A stretch of 64,000 bases of DNA, taken from the NCBI RefSeq assembly GCF_041200025.1, contig NZ_CP165628.1, forward strand, positions 3,162,001 to 3,226,000. The letters run 5' to 3'. This stretch comes from Rouxiella sp. WC2420. GTDB lineage: Bacteria; Pseudomonadota; Gammaproteobacteria; Enterobacterales; Enterobacteriaceae. Shown here piece by piece: positions 15,819-24,530 of the stretch. The position numbers were made by a program, and so were the translations under genes. The first letter of the stretch is position 1; every line of letters starts with the position of its first letter. Under the pieces are notes generated by a model that was not told where the DNA came from, ran no database searches, and saw nothing but the letters and a program-made list of their open reading frames with translations.

Positions 15819-17114
15819 ATGGAAATGATGATGCTAACCGTTACGGCAGGACAATCGCGGCGCGCGCTGGTCGCAGGCTCCGTCGGCAATTTTATTGAAT
15901 GGTATGAATTTGGCGTTTACGGCTATCTGGCGACAGTGATTGCCGGTAACTTCTTTACTCTCGAAGGTCAAAGCGGGCTAACCGGCCTGATTCTGACTTA
16001 CGCCTCTTTTGCGCTGGCATTCTTTTGCCGCCCGATTGGTGCCATCATCTTTGGCCGAATCGGCGACAAGATTGGCCGCAAGCCGACGCTGATTGCTGTC
16101 GTGCTGCTGATGACCGTTGCCACGGCAATTATCGGCCTGCTGCCGACCTACGCGGCGATCGGCGTCGCCGCTCCGCTGTTGTTAACCCTGATGCGCATGC
16201 TGCAAGGGCTGTTTGCCGGAGGCGAGTTCGGCGGTGCGGTGTCACTGATGACCGAATTCGCCCCCAAGGGTAAACGCGGAATTTATGGTGCCTGGCAGTC
16301 TTTCACCGTTTCTTTAGGGCTCCTGACCGGCGTGGGTCTGGTTGCATTGCTGGCGCATTTTCTCACTGCGACACAGTTAACTCAGTGGGGCTGGCGTATT
16401 CCTTTCTTGCTGGCATTGCCGATGGGGCTGGTGGCGCTGTGGCTGCGTTTGCAGCTCGACGAAACTCCGGCGTTTAAACAGGCTAAAAGCATTGAATCAA
16501 AGCCGCTAAAAGCCTCGCCGGGGCAGACTATCAAGGCAATTGCATTGGGGATTGGCCGCATGATGGGCTGGTCAGCCGGTGGTTATACTTTTCTGGTGGT
16601 CATGCCCTCGTATCTGCAGACCTCGTTGCACGCGACTTTCCTGCAGGCGCTAGTGGCTACCGTGCTGGCGAATGTCGGGTTTGCGCTGGCTATCCTTCCG
16701 GCGGGTAAACTCAGTGACAAAATAGGTCGTAAAGCCGTGATGGTCGCCGCAATGCTGGTCATTATCATCCTGACCTTCCCTTTACTGCACCTGCTGCAGG
16801 ACGCACAAAGCAGCCTGATGGCCAAGGGAATTGCCGTGCTGATTGCCGGTGCTGCTATCGGTGTCGTTGCCGGACCTGGCCCTGCGATGCTGGCCGAGAT
16901 GTTCCCGACCCACACGCGCTATACCGGCCTGGGGCTTTCCTATTCACTTTCCAACGCCGTTTTCTCTGGCTGTGCCGGACTGATTATCACCGGCCTTATC
17001 AAGGAAACCGGCAATCTGGATATTCCGGCTTATTATGTGGTTGCGACCTGTGTGGTGAGTTTATTTGCGCTGATGACCCTGCGGGGAAATGCGCACAGGC
17101 AGGAAGATTTTTAG
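15819..17114 (+). CDS. MFS transporter, metabolite:H+ symporter (MHS) family
   Basis: The 431-residue polytopic inner-membrane protein opens with GSVGNFIEWYEFGVYGYLA, the hallmark of the MHS family (ProP, KgtP, ShiA, CitA). The loop 2-3 motif is FGRIGDKIGRKPTL and a second copy, KLSDKIGRKAVM, occurs in the C-terminal half. Twelve hydrophobic segments can be counted. Members import carboxylates or compatible solutes with protons; the substrate here is open. The first ATG has no ribosome site, and GGAA at 15822 suits the third in-frame Met, at 15831. No enzyme gene is in the same operon. Confidence 0.88.
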   Translation: MEMMMLTVTAGQSRRALVAGSVGNFIEWYEFGVYGYLATVIAGNFFTLEGQSGLTGLILTYASFALAFFCRPIGAIIFGRIGDKIGRKPTLIAVVLLMTVATAIIGLLPTYAAIGVAAPLLLTLMRMLQGLFAGGEFGGAVSLMTEFAPKGKRGIYGAWQSFTVSLGLLTGVGLVALLAHFLTATQLTQWGWRIPFLLALPMGLVALWLRLQLDETPAFKQAKSIESKPLKASPGQTIKAIALGIGRMMGWSAGGYTFLVVMPSYLQTSLHATFLQALVATVLANVGFALAILPAGKLSDKIGRKAVMVAAMLVIIILTFPLLHLLQDAQSSLMAKGIAVLIAGAAIGVVAGPGPAMLAEMFPTHTRYTGLGLSYSLSNAVFSGCAGLIITGLIKETGNLDIPAYYVVATCVVSLFALMTLRGNAHRQEDF

Positions 17115-17127
17115 ATAATGATTGAGG

Positions 17128-17160
17128 AAGGAGTGAAGCTGCAATGCCCTGCTCCTTTTT
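17128..17160 (+). terminator. Possible terminator of the MHS transporter gene
   Basis: Six-base stem AAGGAG (17128-17133) / CTCCTT (17152-17157) followed by more T, 14 bp after the stop codon. The 18-nt loop is long, so strength is uncertain. Confidence 0.4.
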
Positions 17161-17243
17161 GCTGAATATCATGTTTGATCAAGCTAATGATTGTATGAGC
17201 AATCCATTAAAAAGCGGTGACGCGATAACTTTAAAATGTCCGT

Positions 17244-18332
17244 TTAAGCCTTGACCAGACTCAAGCGCTCGACTCGCGCTATCGCCTCATGCATTTGCTG
17301 ATTCGTTACTTCCATTGGCATATTGGCCATGTCGGGCGTCTTGAGGCTTTGCTCGACGATCAGCTGTAAATCGGCTTCATCCAGACCGCTGGCAATCGAC
17401 TTGAGGTCCACCGGTATGGCGCAGGCGCGCGCAAGTTCAATGGCGGCAAGCAGCTCCGAATCAGGACGATTTTCCAAAGCCAGCAGGCAAAGATTGCCAA
17501 ACCCCACCAGCAATCCGTGAGCAACCGGCCGAGTTTTTGCACAGGCGGTAAAACCATCGTAAAGGGCATGAGCCGCGCCAGTGTGCGCACCATTGCTCAT
17601 GATGGAAGTCAGTCCGGCGTAAAGGAAAATGGCATCCAGTACCTGCTCCAGCGCCAGGTTGGCCTGCCCGGCGCGGACTGCTTCGCAGGCGTCAGCAGCA
17701 TAATGCTGGATCAGCGTAAAGCAGAGTTCGCTGTTGGTGCGTGCGACACCGGCGAGACCTGACAACAGATTTAAATCGCTGATGGCGCGATATTCATACC
17801 ATTTTGCCAGCGTATCGCCCATGCCTGCAGACAACCAGTGTAGCGGCGCGGTGGCCAGTAAATCTGCATCGATTACTACTGCAGCCGGCCCACAGGCCAG
17901 AGGAAACATATCGCGAAACTGGCCATTTTGATGATAACGAAACGCCAGCGGTGTGACCGCCGAGCAGGTCCCGGCAATGCTTGGCAATGTCACAACCGGA
18001 ATATTACACAACACGCCTGCGGCCTTGGCGGTATCTAAAGCACGGCCGCCACCAGTGGCAATCACCACTTCAACACCCTGCATTTTAAGACGATCGGCCA
18101 GACGTTTGATTTCCTGCTCGCAGCATTGGCCTGCCAGTTTTTCATGTCCGAGATAACTGACCATTTGCTGGTCTAACTGGTCGGCGACTTTTGCCTCCAC
18201 GCTGGCAATCCCCCGCTCACCACCGACCAATAGCGCGCGTTGCCCTAAACGGCCGCACATCGCGCCAAGGTGTTTGATTGCTCCACGCCCGCGCAGCACG
18301 CTGCCCGGAAAAACCAGTCGATGAGTGAACAT
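17244..18332 (-). CDS. Iron-containing/GldA-type alcohol dehydrogenase (YbdH-like)
   Basis: A 362-residue cytoplasmic dehydrogenase. The Rossmann-like N-domain holds the nucleotide motif ATGGGRALDTAKA. The C-terminal helical metal domain has the Asp/His ligand regions: GMGDTLAKWYE, GAAHALYDGF and RPVAHGLLVGFG. Length and the GDTLAKWYE block are close to E. coli YbdH (HcxA, a hydroxycarboxylate dehydrogenase) and to glycerol dehydrogenase GldA. It probably reduces an aldehyde or 2-oxo acid with NAD(P)H, or does the reverse. It stands alone, facing the MHS transporter gene tail to tail, so no pathway can be assigned from context. Confidence 0.82.
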   Translation of the reverse strand: MFTHRLVFPGSVLRGRGAIKHLGAMCGRLGQRALLVGGERGIASVEAKVADQLDQQMVSYLGHEKLAGQCCEQEIKRLADRLKMQGVEVVIATGGGRALDTAKAAGVLCNIPVVTLPSIAGTCSAVTPLAFRYHQNGQFRDMFPLACGPAAVVIDADLLATAPLHWLSAGMGDTLAKWYEYRAISDLNLLSGLAGVARTNSELCFTLIQHYAADACEAVRAGQANLALEQVLDAIFLYAGLTSIMSNGAHTGAAHALYDGFTACAKTRPVAHGLLVGFGNLCLLALENRPDSELLAAIELARACAIPVDLKSIASGLDEADLQLIVEQSLKTPDMANMPMEVTNQQMHEAIARVERLSLVKA

Positions 18333-18381
18333 AACGCTCCAGATGTGGAAAACCCTACACTCATTATGGAAGAGGAAATCT

Positions 18382-18431
18382 AAAAAAGCCTGCGCCGGGT
18401 TAACAGTCTGGTGAAATGATGTTGCACAGGC
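18382..18431 (-). terminator. Terminator of the inverse autotransporter gene
   Basis: On the minus strand GCCTGTGC (18431-18424) pairs with GCGCAGGC (18395-18388) through one G-U wobble, followed by TTTTTT. The 5' arm lies in a 17-bp tandem duplication, so a second copy of the arm can pair with the same partner. Confidence 0.55.
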
Positions 18432-18454
18432 TGATTAGTTGCACAGGCTGATTA
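18421..18454. repeat. 17-bp perfect tandem duplication
   Basis: GTTGCACAGGCTGATTA occurs twice head to tail (18421-18437 and 18438-18454), 14 bp downstream of the autotransporter stop. It duplicates one arm of the terminator stem; replication slippage is the simplest origin. Confidence 0.85.
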
Positions 18455-18468
18455 AAGGAAAGAGCAGA

Positions 18469-19998
18469 TTAATGGCCGGAGCTGGACGAAGAGCTGAAAC
18501 TCAGATCGTCCTGCTGCGGATAGGCACTCAGCGGCGGCGAAACGTTGAGAGTGATCCAGTTTGAAGTCACGTTCTGCTGTTTGCTGTCCACTGCCGTCAC
18601 CGAGAGGCGATAACTATTGCTTGCGCCGGGGCTGTCGTCCCATTTCGGCACAATCACAGTCCAACCGTCGGCATCGCTGTTGGATTTTGCTGAAGTCAGG
18701 CTGAGAGCCTGAGTATCACCCTGCCAGCTTAGCGCCTGTATTTTGTTGACCGCGTGGATTTCGAGCTTCAACGGCAGGCTTTCCCCGCCTTGCAATGTCC
18801 AGGGCGGTGTCGCCAGATAAACGGACAGCGTTTTGCGTTGGCGGAACTCCATGACAGGAATATTGTTACGATCGACGGCATCAAAACGGCTGCCGCGCAG
18901 TGAATGGGCTTCGGCGACATAATTCGGCGAAAGCTGCTGGTTTAGCGGCACGCCAAGTTTGTAGGTCAGGGATAACTGCACCAGATCCTGATTATCGCCA
19001 CTTTGACCCTGTTGCCGCTCGGCGCTTACGGTAAACAGCGGCACCGGCGTGTAGTTAACACCCAGTGACAGCGCCGAAGGGTTGCTCTGATAATTACCGT
19101 CGCCAAACAGGTCAACCCGATCGCCACGATACTGTTCATAACTGAGGGTGGCACCAATCTGGCGATAAAACGGCAGATAAGCCTTGGTGCGGATGTCATA
19201 TCCCGAGGCCATGCGGCGCATCGTTGCAGAACCCTGCGACTCGGCATTATAGCCAGACAGCGGTTGATAATAGTTAGCCGATAAATGCAGGTAATCGGTC
19301 CATGCTTCGGCACCAACGCTACCGCGTTTCAGATCGCTGACAAAATCATCATCGATAAAAGCATTGTATCCAAGCATCCAGGCTCCGGTTGACCAACGCT
19401 GGCCGAGACCAAAATTGCCGACATCGGCTCCACTCTGATGCTGGATCCCCACCTGGCTGTAAGTCAGCAGCGATTTGCTGGCATACAACGGGCTCAGCAA
19501 GGTTGCCGAACTCCCGCTCAAGTTACCGCCGCTGACGTCGAAATTAATAGTTGTAGTCCCCAGCGGAGAAAGCAGACTGGTGGTTTCCTGTTTGACCAGA
19601 CGCGCAGCCTGCTCCAGTGCCAGCGTTTCCGCCTGCTCTCTTAAAGGGTCATCACTGCCGCTGGCCGTGCTGTCTTCGCCAAACTGTTTAAGGGTAGTGG
19701 CAACCTTGGTCTCAAACGCCTGGCTCTTCGCCGCTGGATTTTTATTCAGTGAGCTGCCGAGATCGGGCAAGGCATTGGGATTACTGACCGGCTGGTTAAA
19801 AATCGAATTATAGGTTGAAGCCGGAGCGGAATAATCAGTGCCGGGGTTAAGCAGCAAGGCGGAATCAGTGATCAAAGCCTGCGCGTCAAGCGGGGTCAGG
19901 GCACAAGAAATCACAATGCCGACTGCTAACTTCAGAGGGCACAGAGGGCTCTTAACAAAACTGTAAAAATTTTTTGTGACGTCGGTCATAATCCACAT
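18469..19998 (-). CDS. Intimin/invasin-type inverse autotransporter with a single Ig-like domain
   Basis: This 509-residue outer-membrane adhesin candidate has an N-terminal signal (KLAVGIVISCALTPLDAQA) and a linker. A beta-barrel domain of the intimin/invasin class covers roughly residues 150-390, with GQRWSTGAWMLGYNAFIDDDF, GAEAWTDYLHLSANYYQPLS and GVNYTPVPLFTVSAERQQGQ. After the barrel comes NPRYVAEAHSLRGSRFDAVDRNN-like sequence (here VAEAHSLRGSRFDAV), then one Ig-like domain (about 395-495) and a serine-rich end (SFSSSSSSGH). Known intimins and invasins carry several Ig/lectin domains, so this is a short form. It may be a minimal adhesin or the remnant of a larger one. MWIM or the second Met can start it. 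No partner gene is adjacent. Confidence 0.87.
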   Translation of the reverse strand: MWIMTDVTKNFYSFVKSPLCPLKLAVGIVISCALTPLDAQALITDSALLLNPGTDYSAPASTYNSIFNQPVSNPNALPDLGSSLNKNPAAKSQAFETKVATTLKQFGEDSTASGSDDPLREQAETLALEQAARLVKQETTSLLSPLGTTTINFDVSGGNLSGSSATLLSPLYASKSLLTYSQVGIQHQSGADVGNFGLGQRWSTGAWMLGYNAFIDDDFVSDLKRGSVGAEAWTDYLHLSANYYQPLSGYNAESQGSATMRRMASGYDIRTKAYLPFYRQIGATLSYEQYRGDRVDLFGDGNYQSNPSALSLGVNYTPVPLFTVSAERQQGQSGDNQDLVQLSLTYKLGVPLNQQLSPNYVAEAHSLRGSRFDAVDRNNIPVMEFRQRKTLSVYLATPPWTLQGGESLPLKLEIHAVNKIQALSWQGDTQALSLTSAKSNSDADGWTVIVPKWDDSPGASNSYRLSVTAVDSKQQNVTSNWITLNVSPPLSAYPQQDDLSFSSSSSSGH

Positions 19999-20510
19999 AT
20001 TTGGCCAGCAAAATGAGATCTTACCGAACGAGGTCAGAATTACAAGGGTAAGGATTTTGTAAACCTCGGCAAATTACGCTCAAAGCTCTGAGAGTTGTTG
20101 CAATTCGTGTGATTTTTTCATTGCAGAAACAGTCGCTTAGTTCCCTTGCAAAACCCATGGTTTAAATGACTAAAAAACAAGCTATAACCTTCTAATTAAT
20201 AAGCCTTTGAAGGCGAGTTGATGGCTAAGCGCATTGCCTATAAATCCATAAAAAATCTCCAAAAATTACATCCACAAAATGAGATTTACACCTAAACAAC
20301 AAAAATACACATTTCATTTACATAACTTAATATCCTATTCTTGCTATGCACTCTTGAAAAATGTCACCACCCGACTGAACACGTTGATCGTTCAGGGCGT
20401 CATTTTTCTGTCTTAACGTTTCCAAAATTTCGTTGAAAGCATCACTCCCTATCAAGTTCAACGTATTAAAAAGAGGCGATTGCCTTATTTATAATTAACA
20501 GGGGAACTTT
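19999..20510. other. Long A+T-rich intergenic region between two divergent genes
   Basis: 512 bp with no credible ORF. It must hold the promoters of the inverse autotransporter (-) and of the gluconate dehydrogenase operon (+). A homopurine/AT-rich part at 20165-20350 and a near-palindromic TGATCGTTCAGG-type stretch around 20385 are visible. No regulator site was assigned. Confidence 0.5.
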
Positions 20511-21281
20511 ATGAGCAAGAAGACCTTGCCGGGCATTTCGCGTCGGCAAATTCTGTCGTTTACCGCTGCTTCCGCCGTTCTCGGCGCGGCCAAGGCGGCA
20601 AATGCCGTCAGCCTTAAAGGTACGCCAGTCTGGAGTCCTTTCGACAGCAGCCCACCGCCAAAAATTGAAACCGATGGTTGGGTCTTCTTTACCGATGCAG
20701 AGGCCGCAGCGGTTGAAGCCATCGTCGATCGTCTGGTGCCCGCCGACAATCTCAGCGTCGGTGGCAAAGACGCAGGCTGTGCGGTGTTTATCGACCATCA
20801 GCTGGCTGGATTTTACGGCACGTTTGATCGCCTATATATGCAAGGCCCCTTCCAGCCCGGTACGCCAGAACAGGGGGATCAATCCCCACTGGTACCTCAG
20901 CAGCGCTATCGCATCGGCCTTGCCGCACTGGAAGAATACACTCAGGCAACCTACAAAAAATCCTTCAAGGATCTTACCGGCGACCAGCAGGACGATGTCC
21001 TGAAAGGGCTGGAAAGCGGCAAGATTGCCCTTGACTCCTCAAGCTTCAAGAATCAGATCGACTCCAAAATGTTTTTCGCCATCGTGCTGAAAAACACCAT
21101 GGAAGGTTTCTTTGCCGACCCGATTTATGGTGGTAATCGCAATATGGTGTCGTGGAAAATGCTGGGTTTCCCTGGCGCGCGCTATGACTACCGCGAGTAC
21201 ATCGGCAAACATAATCAGAAACTCGATCTCGAACCTCTCAGCATCTCCGGCGGCGATGCATGGAAGATTTCCAAAAGCTAA
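20511..21281 (+). CDS. Gluconate 2-dehydrogenase subunit 3 (gamma), Tat-exported
   Basis: The 256-residue small subunit has a twin-arginine signal: SRRQILSFTAASAVLGAAKAA, matching S/T-RR-x-F-like spacing with hydrophobic core and an Ala cleavage site. The mature part is the DUF1348-like gluconate dehydrogenase subunit 3 fold, including FTDAEAAAVEAIVDRLVPAD. In membrane-bound gluconate dehydrogenases this subunit is needed for export of the co-translocated flavoprotein, which lacks its own Tat signal. AGGGGAACTTT precedes the ATG. It is first of a three-gene operon, 18 bp before the flavoprotein gene. Confidence 0.92.
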   Translation: MSKKTLPGISRRQILSFTAASAVLGAAKAANAVSLKGTPVWSPFDSSPPPKIETDGWVFFTDAEAAAVEAIVDRLVPADNLSVGGKDAGCAVFIDHQLAGFYGTFDRLYMQGPFQPGTPEQGDQSPLVPQQRYRIGLAALEEYTQATYKKSFKDLTGDQQDDVLKGLESGKIALDSSSFKNQIDSKMFFAIVLKNTMEGFFADPIYGGNRNMVSWKMLGFPGARYDYREYIGKHNQKLDLEPLSISGGDAWKISKS

Positions 21282-21299
21282 GGGTTAAGGACTAGAAAA

Positions 21300-23063
21300 A
21301 TGGCGAAAAAACTCCCTAAGACCGACGTAGTCGTGATTGGTCTCGGCTGGGCTGGATCGATTATTGCCCATGAACTGGCCGATGCCGGGCTTGATGTTGT
21401 TGCTATTGAACGCGGCCCATGGCGCGATACCGCGCGTGATTTTAACATTGCTACCGTGGCTGACGAACTGCGCTACAACACCCGCGAAGAGCTGATGCTG
21501 CGCAACCGGCAAAACACCATCACTATCCGTAATAATCCGTCGCAAACCGCGCTACCGATGCGCGAATGGGGCTCGTTCCATCCGGGTAACGGTACTGGCG
21601 GCGCTGGCAACCATTGGGCAGGTATTACTTTCCGCTTCCAGCCCCACGAGTTTCAATTACGTACTTATCTGCTTGATAAGTATGGCGCTAAAGAGATGCC
21701 GCCGGAGCTGGTGCTGCAAGACTGGGGCACCGACTGGAGCGAGATGGAACCGCATTACGCCAAGTTCGAACAGTTGGCTGGCGTGTCGGGCAAAGCCTCG
21801 AACGTCAACGGCGAACATCACGAAGGCGGTAATCCGTTTGAAGGCATGCGATCTATTGAATATCCAACACGCCCCATGGATCAACCTTACGGGCCAACTC
21901 TGTTTGCCGAAGCCGCACGCAACATGGGTTACAAGGCTTTCCCTGTGCCGTCATCGCTGATTTCCGAGCCTTACACCAACCCGTTGGGCATCAAAATGGG
22001 CCCCTGCACTTTCTGCGGCTTTTGTACCAACTACGGCTGCGCCAACTATTCCAAGGCCAGCGCAATCACTACTGTACTTCCCGCATTGATCCGCAAGGAT
22101 AATTTTGAAGCGCGCACCAGCTGTGAAGTGATGAAAGTCGTGATGGATGCCAGCGGTAAAAAAGCCACCGGGGTGATTTATATCGACTCCTCCGGCGACG
22201 AGTGGGAACAGCCTGCTGACCTGGTAGTCGTTAGCGCCTACACTTTCGAGAACGTTCGCCTGATGCTGCTTTCCGGCATCGGCAAACCTTATGATCCAGT
22301 AAGTAACAGCGGCACCACCGGCCGTAACTATGCTTATCAGACCGCGAACGGCGTGCAGCTTTTCTTCGACGACAAAAACTTCAACCCGTTTATCGGCGCG
22401 GGTGCGGTGGGCATGGGTATCGACGAATTTAACAACGATAACTTTGACCACAGCGGGCTTGGCTTCTTCGGCGGCGGCAGCATTCGAGTAACGCCTATCG
22501 GCGCAGCTCCGATTGGCTATCGCCCGGTGCCGCCTGGAACGCCAAAATGGGGTAAAGAATGGAAGCAAACCACGGTCAAGAACTACCTCAGCAGCATGTC
22601 GATCGGCTGTGAAGCCAGCAGTTACACCATCCGCACCAACTATCTGTCGCTGGACCCGACCTATAAAGATCCGCTGGGCCGGCCACTGCTGCGCGTCACC
22701 TTCGACTTTCCGCAAAATGACCTGAAAATGGCCCAGTACTGTACCAGCAAAGTCGGCGAAATCGCCAAGGCAATGAATCCGCGCCAGTACGTTGAAAGCC
22801 CGACCAAGGGCCATTGGAACGGAACCCCTTATCAGTCCTCGCACGTTTGCGGCGGATTTGTGATGGGTGCCGACCCGTCTACCAGCTCGGTGAATAAATA
22901 TCTGCAAGTCTGGGATGTGCCAAACCTGTTTGTGGTGGGGGCTTCTGCCTTCCCGCAGAACCCGGGATACAACCCAACCGGTACCGTGGGTGCCTTGGCA
23001 TTCAAGGCTGCCGAAGCGATCCGCGATCGTTATCTTAAAAATCCTGGGGAGATGATTGTATGA
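21300..23063 (+). CDS. Gluconate 2-dehydrogenase flavoprotein subunit (alpha), GMC oxidoreductase
   Basis: 587 residues. The FAD Rossmann motif is GLGWAG within DVVVIGLGWAGSIIAHELA, followed by the GMC pattern GTGGAGNHWAGITFRF. The C-terminal GMC block HVCGGFVMGADPSTSSVN carries the catalytic histidine region, and NPTGTVGALAFKAAE closes the FAD site. A Cys-rich element PCTFCGFCTNYGC in the middle is typical of this subgroup and could hold a cluster. The enzyme oxidises D-gluconate to 2-keto-D-gluconate in the periplasm and passes electrons to the cytochrome subunit. Related complexes act on sorbitol or 2-ketogluconate, so the substrate is probable rather than certain. It overlaps the cytochrome gene by 4 bp. 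Confidence 0.92.
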   Translation: MAKKLPKTDVVVIGLGWAGSIIAHELADAGLDVVAIERGPWRDTARDFNIATVADELRYNTREELMLRNRQNTITIRNNPSQTALPMREWGSFHPGNGTGGAGNHWAGITFRFQPHEFQLRTYLLDKYGAKEMPPELVLQDWGTDWSEMEPHYAKFEQLAGVSGKASNVNGEHHEGGNPFEGMRSIEYPTRPMDQPYGPTLFAEAARNMGYKAFPVPSSLISEPYTNPLGIKMGPCTFCGFCTNYGCANYSKASAITTVLPALIRKDNFEARTSCEVMKVVMDASGKKATGVIYIDSSGDEWEQPADLVVVSAYTFENVRLMLLSGIGKPYDPVSNSGTTGRNYAYQTANGVQLFFDDKNFNPFIGAGAVGMGIDEFNNDNFDHSGLGFFGGGSIRVTPIGAAPIGYRPVPPGTPKWGKEWKQTTVKNYLSSMSIGCEASSYTIRTNYLSLDPTYKDPLGRPLLRVTFDFPQNDLKMAQYCTSKVGEIAKAMNPRQYVESPTKGHWNGTPYQSSHVCGGFVMGADPSTSSVNKYLQVWDVPNLFVVGASAFPQNPGYNPTGTVGALAFKAAEAIRDRYLKNPGEMIV

Positions 23064-24295
23064 AAAAACTGGCATCTTTTTCACTAGGATTATTGGCGCT
23101 GGGCATCAGTGCCCTGGCGCACGCGGGGGGGAACGGCGATTACTCACAGGTTGAGCGCGGCCGTTATCTGGCCACGTTAGGCGACTGCGCCGCCTGCCAT
23201 ACCTCGGGCGTTCAAGGCAGTAAACCTTATGCCGGTGGTGTAGCACTTCAGACCCCGTTTGGTTTACTGATGGGGGCCAACATTACCCCGGACCCTGATA
23301 CCGGCATCGGCAAGTGGACATTTGACGATTTCCAGCGCGCGATGTCTCATGGCATCGGCCACGACGGCGTTCGTCTTTATGGCGCGATGCCGTTTACTGC
23401 CTATACCAAAGTCACCCGCGAGGATAATCGGGCAATTTGGGAATATTTGCAGACGCTACAGCCGGTGCATAACACCGTGATATCGAACCAACTCCCCTTC
23501 CCGTTTAATATTCGCACCAGTCTGATCGTCTGGAACTGGATGAATTTCGAACAGGGCGCGTTTATTCCTGACCTGAAAAAGTCTGCCGACTGGAATCGCG
23601 GCGCTTATATTGTTGCCGGATTAGGACACTGCGGCACCTGCCATACGCCGAAAAACCTGTTAGGTGGTGATAAAAACAGTCAGTATCTGCAAGGCGGCGT
23701 AGTTGAAGGCTGGATGGCGCCAGATATCACCGTCAACAATCACACCGGCATTGGCAAATGGACGGTAGAAGACATCACCGCGTACTTAAAAAATGGGATA
23801 AACCGCTACGATATGGCCTCTGGCCCAATGGCTGAAGAAGTTAAAAACTCGTCGAATCACTGGACTGACGCGGATTTGAAAGCGGTGGCGGTTTACCTGA
23901 AGGACAGCGGGCACGACAGTGGCAGTCAGCCACCGGAACCGATAAAAGCCAATGACAGCAGTATGATAGCTGGCAAAGCCATTTATGCCGACCGTTGTTC
24001 CGGCTGCCATACGCCTGATGGCAAAGGTCAGGAAGGCCTGTTCCCTCGACTGGCTGATTCACCGTTAATCGTTAGCAGCAATGCGACCTCGCTGATTCAC
24101 GTAGTGCTGGCGGGCAGCCGTCCGGTTGATACCGATGCAGCCCCAACGGCACCGGGCATGCCGTCGTTTGGTGGCAACATGAGTGATGCCGACGTAGCCA
24201 ACGTGCTGACCTATATTCGCAACAGCTGGGGCAACTCGGCGTCGGCGGTTAGCAGCGGCGACGTGAAGGACCTACGTGATAAACTGCGGGAATAG
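23060..24295 (+). CDS. Triheme cytochrome c subunit of gluconate 2-dehydrogenase
   Basis: The 411-residue periplasmic protein starts with a Sec signal (MKKLASFSLGLLALGISALAHA). It has three CxxCH heme c sites: CAACH at 43-47, CGTCH at 191-195 and CSGCH at 313-317. This matches the membrane-anchored cytochrome subunit of gluconate, sorbitol and alcohol dehydrogenases, which takes electrons from the FAD subunit and reduces ubiquinone. Unlike some homologues no C-terminal membrane anchor is obvious. Maturation needs the Ccm system encoded elsewhere. It is the last gene of the operon. Confidence 0.93.
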   Translation: MKKLASFSLGLLALGISALAHAGGNGDYSQVERGRYLATLGDCAACHTSGVQGSKPYAGGVALQTPFGLLMGANITPDPDTGIGKWTFDDFQRAMSHGIGHDGVRLYGAMPFTAYTKVTREDNRAIWEYLQTLQPVHNTVISNQLPFPFNIRTSLIVWNWMNFEQGAFIPDLKKSADWNRGAYIVAGLGHCGTCHTPKNLLGGDKNSQYLQGGVVEGWMAPDITVNNHTGIGKWTVEDITAYLKNGINRYDMASGPMAEEVKNSSNHWTDADLKAVAVYLKDSGHDSGSQPPEPIKANDSSMIAGKAIYADRCSGCHTPDGKGQEGLFPRLADSPLIVSSNATSLIHVVLAGSRPVDTDAAPTAPGMPSFGGNMSDADVANVLTYIRNSWGNSASAVSSGDVKDLRDKLRE

Positions 24296-24320
24296 TTTTT
24301 GATTCAAACCGATGTTCCAT

Positions 24321-24371
24321 GAACAGAACGCCAGATAGACAACAGGTGAGTAGGTATCTGGCGTTCTGTTC
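24321..24371. repeat. 17-bp perfect inverted repeat after the gluconate dehydrogenase operon
   Basis: GAACAGAACGCCAGATA (24321-24337) and its exact complement (24355-24371) enclose a 17-nt loop, 26 bp after the cytochrome stop. No T run follows on either strand, so it is not a standard intrinsic terminator. It could protect the mRNA 3' end or be a remnant of a small mobile repeat. Confidence 0.85.
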
Positions 24372-24530
24372 AAATGGTAATTACCGCGGCCGTGCCTTGA
24401 TGTTGAATTCATTAATATTCTTTGAATCAGCCACAAACACATATTATTTTGATTGTATTCCAATAATGAAAAATAAGAGGAAGTCACTTATTTCGGTTAG
24501 CCAAACTTGCACATAAGCGGGTTACTTTTC

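Noticed and set aside
21951-23084. 377-codon open frame antisense to the gluconate dehydrogenase flavoprotein gene
   Set aside because: It mirrors the codon bias of a high-scoring GMC oxidoreductase gene, has low-complexity His/Ala/Val/Arg content and no recognisable domain.
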